A DNA stretch of 64,000 nucleotides. Origin: Streptomyces sp. NBC_01335 (lineage in GTDB: Bacteria; Actinomycetota; Actinomycetes; Streptomycetales; Streptomycetaceae). A program made the translations under genes and the position numbers. The stretch lies in NCBI RefSeq assembly GCF_035953295.1, contig NZ_CP108370.1, positions 4,989,001 to 5,053,000 on the forward strand, read 5' to 3'. Under the pieces are notes generated by a model, which was given only the letters and a program-made list of their open reading frames with translations, searched no databases and was not told the DNA's origin. Of the stretch, positions 1-7,681 are shown piece after piece (position 1 is the stretch's first letter; the number at the start of each line of letters is the position of its first letter).

Positions 1-195
1 CGTCACGAAGCCCAGGTTCACCAGGTAGAACCCGACCACCAGCAGGTGGTTCACGGCGTCGGCGAGCTTCTCGTTGCCCCGCAGGACGTCCGCGATGAAG
101 ACGCGTCCGTTGCGGCTCAGCGTGCGCGCCACCCAGACGGTGAGTGCCACGCTGACGATCAGATAGATGACGTACGCGACCACGGTGAGGTCCAT
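1..195 (-). CDS. Small integral membrane protein (3' part cut by window edge)
   Basis: The first 65 codons are present and read in from an ATG at 195; the C terminus lies outside the window. The N-terminal 20 residues form a hydrophobic helix (MDLTVVAYVIYLIVSVALTV), followed by a basic stretch (ARTLSRNGR) and a second hydrophobic stretch near residues 48-65. This layout suggests a small two- or three-helix membrane protein. I recognise it only as a conserved streptomycete membrane protein without known function. Two operator-like palindromes (208-221 and 252-265) lie just upstream of its start and probably control it. If the exporter gene to its right really runs to 159, the two would overlap by 37 nt. 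Confidence 0.7.
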   Translation of the reverse strand, partial: MDLTVVAYVIYLIVSVALTVWVARTLSRNGRVFIADVLRGNEKLADAVNHLLVVGFYLVNLGFVT

Positions 196-1589
196 GCCCC
201 AGCCCCCTTGAACGTGTTCAAAACCTCTTGTCGTGGACTGTAGACCTCTTCTTGAACATGTTCAAGAAGAGGTCGGGGCCGCCTGCCCGCCCGGTGGGGG
301 CACACGCACCCCGCCGGCTCCGGACGCGGCCTCGGGTACGACCTCCGGCGTTGCTTCCGGTGTGCCCGGGGTGGCCACGGGCACACCGGGCACGCCGGGG
401 TCGCCGTGAAGTGCCGGACGCTCGGCCGCGCCGCCGTGGCCAGGCAGGCTGCCAGTACCGCCGCGGCGGCCACGCCGAGCGGGAGTGCGGGGCCCGTGAC
501 GGAGGCCGCCAGCGGGGCGAGGGTGTACCCCAGGGGCATGGCGGCGATCGAGATCAGCCAGTCGTACGAGGTCACCCGGGCCAGTACCTGCTCCGGGACC
601 GCCGCCATCACCGAGGTGTCCCAGACCGGGCCGAGGAAGCCGAGGCCGGCGAGGGCGAGCCCGTACGAGGTGACGGTCGCCCAGGACGGGGCCGAGGCGG
701 CGAGCAGCGCCAGCGGCAGGGCGTACGTCGCGAGGCCGAGGGTGGAGACCAGTAGCGGACGCCGTGGCCGTGCCCGGCCGGCCAGCAACGAGCCCGCGAG
801 CAGGCCCACCGCGCCGGTCTGCATCAAAGCGACCCACGACCCCCGGCCGCCCGGTTCGCCGATGACCATCGAGGGGCCGAGGGTGGCCAGCGTGGCGGCG
901 GCGCCGTTCCAGACCCCGTGCGCGATCAGCGTGGACGCGTACCAGTCGCGTGAGCGGACCTCGCTCCAGCCTTCCTTGAGGTCCCGGACGATCGAGGAGT
1001 GCGGGACCCGGACGCGCCGCACCCGGATCGCGGCCAGCAGGGCGGCGCACACGGCGAAGCTCGCGCCGTCGAGCAGGAACGCCCAGCCGGGCCCGGCGGT
1101 GAGGACCAGCGTGCCGCCGACGGCCGGCCCGCCGAGGCGTACGGCGCCGTTCGCCGAGGCGATCAGCGCGTTGGCGCGCAGCAGTTGGGACGCGTCCACC
1201 GTGCCCCGGACCAGCGGCGAGGTGGTGGGCATGGCGAAGGCCCCGGCCGCGCCGCCCACCGCCTCGGCGGCGGCGATCTGCCACAGATGCGGATGCCCGC
1301 CCAGGAGTTCCAGGCCGACGAAGACCTGGCCCGCCGCCCGTACGACGTTGGTGGTCAGCGCGACGGTCCTCGGGTCGAACCGGTCGCCGGCCACCCCGCC
1401 CAGAGGCAGCAGCAGCATCTTGGGGACCAGCGCGCAGGTCAGGACGAGGGCGAGTGCGCCGCTCGATCCGGTCGCCGCCCAGACGGCGAGGGTGAGGGCG
1501 ACCGGTACGGCCGCGTCACCTGCGAGCGAGAGGGTCGTACCGGTGAAGAGCAGCGCGAAGGAGCGCGTACGTAAGGGGTGCGATGACAT
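159..1589 (-). CDS. MFS transporter (putative drug exporter); C-terminal frame uncertain
   Basis: Major facilitator protein with about 12 hydrophobic segments in the first ~405 residues (starting MSSHPLRTRSFALLFTGT) and the usual loop motif region after helix 2 (GDRFDPRTVA). The ATG at 1589 is chosen; a GTG two codons upstream is possible. After the last helix (AAAVLAACLATAA) the frame loses membrane character and becomes Arg/Pro/Cys/Trp-rich, running through both palindromes into the next gene before a stop at 159. The neighbouring frame gives a more natural Pro/Thr/Glu-rich tail with a TGA at 262-264, so a frameshift around position 400 is likely. It is transcribed divergently from a MarR regulator, a typical layout for an efflux pump controlled by that repressor. 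Confidence 0.75.
   Translation of the reverse strand: MSSHPLRTRSFALLFTGTTLSLAGDAAVPVALTLAVWAATGSSGALALVLTCALVPKMLLLPLGGVAGDRFDPRTVALTTNVVRAAGQVFVGLELLGGHPHLWQIAAAEAVGGAAGAFAMPTTSPLVRGTVDASQLLRANALIASANGAVRLGGPAVGGTLVLTAGPGWAFLLDGASFAVCAALLAAIRVRRVRVPHSSIVRDLKEGWSEVRSRDWYASTLIAHGVWNGAAATLATLGPSMVIGEPGGRGSWVALMQTGAVGLLAGSLLAGRARPRRPLLVSTLGLATYALPLALLAASAPSWATVTSYGLALAGLGFLGPVWDTSVMAAVPEQVLARVTSYDWLISIAAMPLGYTLAPLAASVTGPALPLGVAAAAVLAACLATAARPSVRHFTATPACPVCPWPPRAHRKQRRRSYPRPRPEPAGCVCPHRAGRRPRPLLEHVQEEVYSPRQEVLNTFKGAGAWTSPWSRTSSI
208..221. promoter_or_regulatory. Operator-like palindrome 1 (TTGAACGTGTTCAA)
   Basis: A near-perfect 14-bp dyad lying 13 bp upstream of the start of the small membrane protein. 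Its centre is 44 bp (about four helical turns) from that of a perfect copy at 252-265, so both could be bound on one face of the DNA. The regulator is unknown. Confidence 0.55.
243..274. promoter_or_regulatory. 32-bp perfect palindrome containing operator-like core 2
   Basis: Half-site gacctcttcttgaaca is followed directly by its exact reverse complement. The core at 252-265 (TTGAACATGTTCAA) matches palindrome 1. The outer arms could also form a hairpin in RNA, so part of it may serve as a terminator of the exporter gene reading in from the right; there is no T tract. Operator is the better reading because of the paired core. Confidence 0.55.
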
Positions 1590-1600
1590 GGACACAATAT

Positions 1601-1631
1601 ATTTCGGAACCGAATGATTCGCCTCCGAAAT
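1601..1631. promoter_or_regulatory. Candidate MarR operator between exporter and marR genes
   Basis: Inverted repeat with perfect 8-bp arms ATTTCGGA (1601-1608) and TCCGAAAT (1624-1631) separated by 15 bp. It sits in the only AT-richer part of the divergent promoter region, 12 bp upstream of the exporter start. Assigning it to the adjacent MarR protein is inference. Confidence 0.45.
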
Positions 1632-1693
1632 ACGGGTTCTCGTAAGAACTGGGCGGCGCCGGGAGCCGGTTCCCGCGGGCGTACCATTCCGCC

Positions 1694-2209
1694 ATGCAGC
1701 CACGCGACCGGGTCGACAGTCACATAGAGCGGTGGAAGCCGGTGCTTCCTGGACTCGATCCTCACGTCGAGGGTGCGGTGACCCGGATGCAGAAGATCAC
1801 GGCGCATCTGCGCCGGGTGCGGGAGCAGTCGCTCACCGACGCCGACCTGGACCGCCCGGAGTTCGAGACCCTCCACGAGCTGGCCGGGCGCGGGGGCGCC
1901 GCCGCCCCGTCCGAGCTGGCCGCCGCGCTCGACCTGGCGCCGGCCTCGGTCACCGGGCGGCTCGACGTGCTGGAGGGCCGCGGCTATGTCCGCCGCACCC
2001 CCTCCACCACCGACCGGCGCAGGGTCGTCGTGGAGCTCACCCCGGCCGGCCGGGCCACCTGGCGGGGCACCATGGACTACCTCGGCCACGAGGAGACCCG
2101 GCTGATCGACGCCCTGGACGCGGACGAACGCGTCCTGCTCAACTCCCTGCTGCGGCGGGTCCTGCTGGCCGCCGAGGGCGGCCCGGCGCCGCGTACGACC
2201 CGCCCCTGA
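1694..2209 (+). CDS. MarR-family transcriptional regulator
   Basis: 171 residues, the usual size for the family. A winged helix-turn-helix spans about residues 50-125: APSELAAALDLAPASVTGRLD is the recognition helix region, and the wing follows with the hallmark basic DRRRVVVELTPAG. The ATG at 1694 has no good ribosome site, but TACCAT at 1682-1687 ends six bases before it, so the mRNA may be leaderless. It faces the exporter gene and probably represses it through the inverted repeat at 1601-1631. Ligand unknown. Confidence 0.85.
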   Translation: MQPRDRVDSHIERWKPVLPGLDPHVEGAVTRMQKITAHLRRVREQSLTDADLDRPEFETLHELAGRGGAAAPSELAAALDLAPASVTGRLDVLEGRGYVRRTPSTTDRRRVVVELTPAGRATWRGTMDYLGHEETRLIDALDADERVLLNSLLRRVLLAAEGGPAPRTTRP

Positions 2210-2263
2210 GCAGCGGCCGGGGCGAGGCGTCCCGGGAACGGGCCGTTCGGACACGGGAGTTGT

Positions 2264-2845
2264 TCAGACGCTCATCGAACGCGCGGTGTTGACCTGCGAC
2301 ATGAGCATGGGGAACGTGTTCGGGTTCATCGCGGGGATCATCGTCGAGTGGTGACGGCCGCCGCTCGTCACCGTCACCTGGACGAACCCGGTGGTCTTCT
2401 TCTCCTTCATCAGGAGGAAGAGCAGGCCCACCAGGCAGAAGAGGGCGAACACGATCGCCAGCACGATCGCCACCGGCGGGATCTTCTCCTCGGTGCGCGA
2501 CATGTCCGTCGCCGTCCACACCGCACCCCGGAGCGGCATCGTCCCGGAGGGCGTGACCACGGAGTCGTTCACGACGGCTATGTCGCCGATGGTGAGCGTC
2601 GGCGCGCCCGCGTAACCCTGGTGCGGGACGGGGAAGTTGCCGCCCTGCCCGGGCTGCTGCCCGGGCCCCGGGTAGCCGTACCCCGGGCCCGGCTGCGGGT
2701 AGCCGTACGCGGGTGTGTCGTACGCGGGCGGGCCGCCCGCCGGGTAGCCGTACCCCTGACCGTCAGCCACCGTGGGCGGGTTGGCCGGCTGCTGGGGCGG
2801 ACCCCACTTGTAGGCGTCACCCGCGTACGGATTCGGCTCGCTCAC
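2264..2845 (-). CDS. Pro/Tyr/Gly-rich single-pass membrane protein, function unknown
   Basis: Two GTG codons (2848 and 2845) could start the gene; the second is placed better relative to GGGGA in the leader. The N-terminal ~70 residues are disordered and rich in Gly, Pro and Tyr (repeats around GYGYP). A folded stretch of about 50 residues follows, then one transmembrane helix (IPPVAIVLAIVFALFCLVGLLFLLM), and a short tail with VTSGGRHHSTMIPAMN. This layout occurs in many streptomycete proteins with no assigned role. It lies downstream of the sdh terminator and is probably transcribed alone. Confidence 0.75.
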   Translation of the reverse strand: MSEPNPYAGDAYKWGPPQQPANPPTVADGQGYGYPAGGPPAYDTPAYGYPQPGPGYGYPGPGQQPGQGGNFPVPHQGYAGAPTLTIGDIAVVNDSVVTPSGTMPLRGAVWTATDMSRTEEKIPPVAIVLAIVFALFCLVGLLFLLMKEKKTTGFVQVTVTSGGRHHSTMIPAMNPNTFPMLMSQVNTARSMSV

Positions 2846-2924
2846 CACGTTCCCCGTTCATTCGGCCGGCCCCCGTGCGGTACCGGGCACCCGACCGTAC
2901 CGTCGCGGCCCCGCGGGCGCAGCA

Positions 2925-2971
2925 GGAGGCCCCGCCCACCGACGCCTTCGCGTGCGGTGGACGGGGCCTCC
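2925..2971 (-). terminator. Intrinsic terminator of the sdh operon
   Basis: Arms 2925-2941 and 2955-2971 pair over 17 bases with one mismatch, 17 bp past the sdhB stop codon. Confidence 0.7.
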
Positions 2972-2987
2972 CGTCGGACCGGCCGGA

Positions 2988-3755
2988 TCAGAAGCGACGC
3001 GTGATCAGCGCGCGCTTCACTTCCTGGATGGCCTTGGTGACCTCGATGCCACGCGGGCAGGCGTCCGTGCAGTTGAAGGTCGTACGGCAACGCCACACGC
3101 CGTCACGGTCGTTGAGGATCTCCAGCCGCTGCTCACCGGCCTCGTCGCGCGAGTCGAAGATGAAGCGGTGCGCGTTGACGATCGCCGCCGGGCCGAAGTA
3201 CTGGCCGTCGTTCCAGAACACCGGGCACGAGGACGTGCACGCGGCGCACAGGATGCACTTGGTGGTGTCGTCGAAGCGCGCGCGGTCCTCGGCGGACTGC
3301 AGGCGCTCGCGGGTCGGCTCGTTCCCCTTGGTGACCAGGAACGGCATGACGTCGCGGTACGCCTGGAAGAACGGGTCCATGTCGACCACGAGGTCCTTGA
3401 GGACCGTGAGGCCCTTGATGGCCTCGACCGTGATCGGCTTCTCCGGGTTGATGTCCTTGATCAGCGTCTTGCAGGCGAGCCTGTTCTTGCCGTTGATCCG
3501 CATCGCGTCGGAGCCGCAGATGCCGTGCGCGCAGGAACGGCGGAACGTCAGCGTGCCGTCCTGCTCCCACTTGATCTTGTGAAGGGCGTCGAGGACACGC
3601 TCCTTCGGGTCGATCTCGATCTGGAAGTCCTGCCAGACCGCTTCCTCGGAGACCTCCGGGTTGAAGCGGCGGATCCGGATCGTGGCCGTGATGTACGGGG
3701 TGTCGGCGAAGCCGGGCTCGGGGGCGCTCGTCTTCTCCAGGGTCGGGGTAGCCAT
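2988..3755 (-). CDS. sdhB: Succinate dehydrogenase iron-sulfur subunit
   Basis: 255 residues. It carries electrons from FAD in SdhA to the membrane quinone through three Fe-S clusters. The 2Fe-2S ligands are C75, C80, D83 and C95 (CAHGICGSDAM); the Asp in third position is also found in E. coli SdhB. The ferredoxin-like half has CILCAACTSSCP and CRTTFNCTDACP for the 4Fe-4S and 3Fe-4S clusters. The start ATG overlaps the sdhA stop (TGATG), so the two are translationally coupled. Last gene of sdhCDAB; a terminator follows. Confidence 0.97.
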   Translation of the reverse strand: MATPTLEKTSAPEPGFADTPYITATIRIRRFNPEVSEEAVWQDFQIEIDPKERVLDALHKIKWEQDGTLTFRRSCAHGICGSDAMRINGKNRLACKTLIKDINPEKPITVEAIKGLTVLKDLVVDMDPFFQAYRDVMPFLVTKGNEPTRERLQSAEDRARFDDTTKCILCAACTSSCPVFWNDGQYFGPAAIVNAHRFIFDSRDEAGEQRLEILNDRDGVWRCRTTFNCTDACPRGIEVTKAIQEVKRALITRRF

Positions 3756-5515
3756 CAGTACTTACGCTCCATCGGCTGGTAGCGGGTCTGGACGACCGGC
3801 TTGTAGTCGAGCCGGATCGACTCGGTGCCGTCGGCCGCGACCTCGCGGTACGCCATGGTGTGGCGCATGAAGTTGACGTCGTCGCGGTTCGGGAAGTCCT
3901 CGCGGTAGTGACCGCCGCGGGACTCCTTGCGGGCCAGCGCGGAGGTCGCCATGACCTCGGCCAGTTCGAGCAGGTTGCCCAGCTCGACGGCCTCCAGCAG
4001 GTCCGTGTTGAACCGCTTGCCCTTGTCCTGGATGGACACGTTCAGGTAGCGCTTGCGCAGCTCGGCGATCTTGTCGACCGCCGTCTTGATCGTCTGCTCG
4101 GTGCGGAACACCATCACGTTGGCGTCCATGCACTCCTGGAGCTCCAGGCGGATCTCCGAGACGCGCTCGGTACCGGTGGAGTTCCGCAGGCGCTCGACCT
4201 GGTCGACGACCATCTGCGCCGGGTTCTCGGGAAGCGCGACGAAGTCGTTCTCCGCGGAGTACTCGGCGGCGGCGATGCCCGACCGGCGTCCGAAGACGTT
4301 GATGTCGAGCAGCGAGTTGGTGCCCAGACGGTTGGCACCGTGCACGGACACGCACGCGACCTCGCCCGCGGCGTACAGGCCCGGGACGACGGTCGTGTTG
4401 TCCGCGAGCACCTCGCCCATGACGTTGGTCGGGATGCCGCCCATGGCGTAGTGCGCGGTCGGCTGGATCGGGATCGGGTCCGTGTAGGGCTCGATGCCGA
4501 GGTACGTACGCGCGAACTCCGTGATGTCCGGGAGCTTCGCGTCCAGCTGCTCCGGCGGGAGGTGCGTGAGGTCGAGGTAGACGTGGTCGCCCTCGGGACC
4601 GCAGCCGCGGCCCTCACGGATCTCCGTGTAGATGGAGCGGGACACGACGTCACGGGACGCGAGGTCCTTCATGACCGGCGCGTACTTCTCCATGAAGCGC
4701 TCGCCGTCCTTGTTGCGGAGGATGCCGCCCTCACCGCGGGCGCCCTCCGTCAGCAGGATGCCCATGCGCCAGATGCCCGTCGGGTGGAACTGGAAGAACT
4801 CCATGTCCTCCAGCGGCAGCCCGCGGCGCCACGCGGCGGCCTGACCGTCACCGGTCAGGGTGTGCGCGTTCGACGTCACCTTGAAGAACTTGCCGGTGCC
4901 GCCGGAGGCGAAGATGATCGCCTTCGCCTGGAAGACGTGGATCTCGCCCGTGGAGAGCTCGTACGCCACGACGCCGGCGGACTTCTTCACGCCGGTCTCG
5001 GGGTCCTCCTGGAGCAGGAGGTCCAGGACGTAGAACTCGTTGAAGAACTCCACACCCTCCTTGACGCAGTTCTGGTACAGCGTCTGGAGGATCATGTGGC
5101 CCGTACGGTCCGAGGCGTAGCAGGACCGGCGGACGGGGGCCTCACCGTGGCTGCGGGTGTGCCCGCCGAAACGGCGCTGGTCGATACGGCCCTCGGGCGT
5201 GCGGTTGAACGGCAGGCCCATCTTCTCCAGGTCGAGGACGGCGTCGATGGCCTCCTTCGCCAGGATCTCGGCGGCGTCCTGGTCGACCAGGTAGTCGCCG
5301 CCCTTGATCGTGTCGAAGGTGTGCCACTCCCAGTTGTCCTCCTCCACGTTCGCCAGCGCGGCGGCCATGCCGCCCTGCGCGGCGCCCGTGTGGGAGCGGG
5401 TGGGGTAGAGCTTCGTCAGCACCGCGGTGCGGCTGCGCTTCGTGGACTCGATGGCCGCGCGCATACCGGCGCCGCCGGCACCGACGATGACGGTGTCGTA
5501 CTTGTGGATCTGCAT
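3755..5515 (-). CDS. sdhA: Succinate dehydrogenase flavoprotein subunit
   Basis: 586 residues, standard family length. It oxidises succinate to fumarate in the citric acid cycle. An N-terminal dinucleotide fold ([13 protein letters not shown]) is followed by the flavinylation motif [10 protein letters not shown], where H42 is expected to bind FAD covalently. The substrate-binding region [16 protein letters not shown] and the C-terminal helical domain are intact. It is separated from sdhD by 29 bp and overlaps sdhB by one base. Confidence 0.97.
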   Translation of the reverse strand: MQIHKYDTVIVGAGGAGMRAAIESTKRSRTAVLTKLYPTRSHTGAAQGGMAAALANVEEDNWEWHTFDTIKGGDYLVDQDAAEILAKEAIDAVLDLEKMGLPFNRTPEGRIDQRRFGGHTRSHGEAPVRRSCYASDRTGHMILQTLYQNCVKEGVEFFNEFYVLDLLLQEDPETGVKKSAGVVAYELSTGEIHVFQAKAIIFASGGTGKFFKVTSNAHTLTGDGQAAAWRRGLPLEDMEFFQFHPTGIWRMGILLTEGARGEGGILRNKDGERFMEKYAPVMKDLASRDVVSRSIYTEIREGRGCGPEGDHVYLDLTHLPPEQLDAKLPDITEFARTYLGIEPYTDPIPIQPTAHYAMGGIPTNVMGEVLADNTTVVPGLYAAGEVACVSVHGANRLGTNSLLDINVFGRRSGIAAAEYSAENDFVALPENPAQMVVDQVERLRNSTGTERVSEIRLELQECMDANVMVFRTEQTIKTAVDKIAELRKRYLNVSIQDKGKRFNTDLLEAVELGNLLELAEVMATSALARKESRGGHYREDFPNRDDVNFMRHTMAYREVAADGTESIRLDYKPVVQTRYQPMERKY

Positions 5516-5544
5516 GATTTCCTCTGGTCCCTCTGGCCCGGTGC

Positions 5545-6021
5545 CTAGCGGATGTTCGGGTCGAAGGTGAAGATCACCAGCGTGCCCAGCAGGACGGTGA
5601 AGACCGTGGCGGTGTACAGGAGCATCTTGAGCCAGAAGCGGGTGTTCGCCCGTTCGGCGTAGTCGTTGATGACCGTACGGAGGCCGTTGGAGCCGTGGAG
5701 CATGGCGAGCCAGAGCATCGCCAGGTCCCAGACCTGCCAGAACGGCGAAGCCCAGCGGCCCGCCACGAAGGCGAAACCGATCTTGGAGACGCCGCCGTCG
5801 AGCACCAGCTGGATCAGCAGGTGACCGATGACGAGGACGACCAGCACGATGCCCGACAGGCGCATGAAGAGCCAGGCGTACATCTCGAAGTTGCCACGCG
5901 TCGACTTCGGGGTCTTGCCGGTCCGCTTGCGCGGGGGCTCGATCACCGGGGCCGGGTGGTCGACGTCGTACAGGCTCACGCCTTCGACGTCACCGATCGC
6001 GGAGGAGGTCTCGGTCGACAT
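5545..6021 (-). CDS. sdhD: Succinate dehydrogenase membrane anchor subunit
   Basis: 158 residues with a ~45-residue hydrophilic N terminus and three transmembrane helices. The first helix holds [19 protein letters not shown], where Arg/Ser and His are placed as expected for quinone and haem contacts. Later segments [19 protein letters not shown] and [16 protein letters not shown] complete the anchor. It follows sdhC by 5 bp, so the two membrane subunits are co-translated. Confidence 0.93.
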   Translation of the reverse strand: MSTETSSAIGDVEGVSLYDVDHPAPVIEPPRKRTGKTPKSTRGNFEMYAWLFMRLSGIVLVVLVIGHLLIQLVLDGGVSKIGFAFVAGRWASPFWQVWDLAMLWLAMLHGSNGLRTVINDYAERANTRFWLKMLLYTATVFTVLLGTLVIFTFDPNIR

Positions 6022-6026
6022 TGGCC

Positions 6027-6407
6027 TCAGCTCCCGAAGATTTCACGTACGGCGTGACCGAGGACGGGGTACAGGGCCCCCACCATCAGCACGATCCAGA
6101 TGCCCAGCACGGTCCAGAGCATCTGCTTCTGGAAGCGCGGGCCCTTGGACCAGAAGTCCACGGCGACGATCCGCAGACCGTTCAGCGCGTGGAACAGGAT
6201 GGCGGCGACCAGGCCGTACTCGAGGAGCGCGACGATCGGGGTCTTGTAGGTGTTGACGACGTCGTCGTACGCCTCGGGGGAGACACGGACGAGAGCGGTG
6301 TCCAGGACGTGTACGAACAGGAAGAAGAAAATGAGGACACCGGTGACTCGATGAGCCACCCAGGACCACATGCCTTCCCGGCCGCGGTACAGCGTTCCAG
6401 CCGGCAC
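6027..6407 (-). CDS. sdhC: Succinate dehydrogenase cytochrome b556 subunit
   Basis: 126 residues from a GTG at 6407 preceded by GGAGGG at a good distance; an upstream ATG at 6482 lacks such a site and would add a non-conserved tail. Three membrane helices are clear. HRVTGVLIFFFLFVHVLD carries two His residues that may ligate haem and line the quinone pocket, and HALNGLRIVAVDF is a typical SdhC motif. First gene of the sdhCDAB operon. Confidence 0.93.
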   Translation of the reverse strand: MPAGTLYRGREGMWSWVAHRVTGVLIFFFLFVHVLDTALVRVSPEAYDDVVNTYKTPIVALLEYGLVAAILFHALNGLRIVAVDFWSKGPRFQKQMLWTVLGIWIVLMVGALYPVLGHAVREIFGS

Positions 6408-6542
6408 GGAAGAACCCTCCGGGAGCGGGGATTGGGGTCGGCCGGCTTGACTGTCGGTCTGACCCGGCCGGGTACGGTCCACCGGCCCCGGCCATGGTAG
6501 CGACGCTTTGTCGGTTCGTTCGCGCCGGGGCCCTTGCTGTGA

Positions 6543-7208
6543 TCAAAGAGGCAATCGATCAGCCACGGACGGGCTAGGGGTTTCCTGGCCCGGGGCCGTG
6601 TCCGTTGCCGTGCCCGGGGAGGGCGCCGACACCAGCTCGATGATGCGTTCCCGGGCGAGCCGCCGCACCTCCTCCGCCGTGACCGAGCGCTCCTCGTCCG
6701 GGTCGTGGGCCAGCCGGGCCCTGATGCCGGCGAGCACCTGGTCCACGTGATGGGAGGGCCGGTGGCCGTCCAGGCAGATCACGAACGCGTGACCGAACTT
6801 GGTCGTGTACGCGGCGTGCGCCGCCCGCAACGCCAACCGCGCCGCGTGGGGCGCGTCCTCGCGCAGCGAGGGGCCCGCCTCGCCGGCGAGCGCCTCGGCG
6901 ACATCCGTGGGAGACAGGTCGTAACCCGCTTCGTCGGAGGCGGCGAGCAGGGAGTCCAGATCGGGATACGGGCGGTACGAGGCCACGCGGTGCGCCCAGC
7001 GGGTGCTGCCGCAGCACTCCAGCAGGGCGGCCTCCGCCACCAGGAACGGAGCCGCGTTGAACCGGGCGAGTCCGTGCGGGGCCGTGGTCGCCGTCGCGGC
7101 GGTCGTGGCCTGGAGGGATGGGGCCTGGTCCAGCGGGGCGGACCCTGGGGCGCGGTCGTGGGCGGGACGGGCCGTCCGGCGGCCGGTCTGCCGCACCTGC
7201 TCCGGCAC
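6543..7208 (-). CDS. 2-oxo-4-hydroxy-4-carboxy-5-ureidoimidazoline (OHCU) decarboxylase
   Basis: The family catalyses the last step from urate to S-allantoin in purine catabolism. The domain covers about the last 170 residues: FNAAP near its start, CCGSTRWAHRVASYRPYPD, then HAAYTTKFGHAFVICLDGH, the strongly conserved helix and strand of the family, and a C-terminal helix with LARERIIELV. The start is uncertain. There is no ATG in a sensible place, GTG at 7208 is used here, and GTG at 7196 is also possible. A hydrophilic Ala/Pro/Thr-rich N terminus precedes the fold. No other urate genes are nearby. Confidence 0.82.
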   Translation of the reverse strand: MPEQVRQTGRRTARPAHDRAPGSAPLDQAPSLQATTAATATTAPHGLARFNAAPFLVAEAALLECCGSTRWAHRVASYRPYPDLDSLLAASDEAGYDLSPTDVAEALAGEAGPSLREDAPHAARLALRAAHAAYTTKFGHAFVICLDGHRPSHHVDQVLAGIRARLAHDPDEERSVTAEEVRRLARERIIELVSAPSPGTATDTAPGQETPSPSVADRLPL

Positions 7209-7287
7209 GCTGCCGGTGGTGGGCTCGCTGGACCTGGACAGCGTGAACTCCTCGGACGAATGAACATCAGGACCCTGGAGAGGGGTC

Positions 7288-7323
7288 GGGAAGATCGGGA
7301 AGGCCGGGAAGGCCGGGAAGGCC
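7288..7323. repeat. Four 9-bp tandem repeats (GGGAAGGCC)
   Basis: One copy reads GGGAAGATC, the next three GGGAAGGCC, head to tail. Confidence 0.8.
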
Positions 7324-7573
7324 GACAAGCCGGCGCGTTCGCACGGGGGACGAAAGTGAAGGGAGTGGCGTATGTGCCGCAACGGTAGCGAGGACAGTGG
7401 ACACCCGTCCGGCGGAACCCAGAAAACCACCCGAACGAGAGAGTTACGGAACGTTTGACTGACATCCCGTCCGATCGTCGCATCCCTCGATCGGGCTAAG
7501 CGAGGGCGAGTGGCCGGTGTCCGCGCGCCGGAGCGCGTATCTGTGCGGCGTGCGTCCTTGCCGCAGATCCCGT

Positions 7574-7636
7574 GGGTCCCTCAGGTCTCCGGGACTTCTC
7601 ATTTCCCTCACTTCCCTTATTTCCCTTACGTCCCTC
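7574..7636. repeat. 9-bp periodic degenerate repeat (AYTTCCCTY type)
   Basis: Seven consecutive 9-mers share a TCCCT-like core; the last four (7601-7636) are the most alike. The core is the complement of the GGGAA core of the tract at 7288-7323, so the two tracts face each other. Confidence 0.7.
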
Positions 7637-7681
7637 ATGTTCCGTCCTCCACGCCCCCCACGCCCCGGAGGTTTTCACCCC

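Larger units (their letters stand above)
7209..7681. other. Gene-poor divergent region with 9-bp periodic repeats
   Basis: Holds the promoters and leaders of the OHCU decarboxylase (left) and hexosaminidase (right). Two tracts with 9-bp periodicity lie in it (7288-7323 and 7574-7636). A short minus-strand reading frame (7444-7638) with a ribosome site is the only possible gene I see. Confidence 0.6.
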
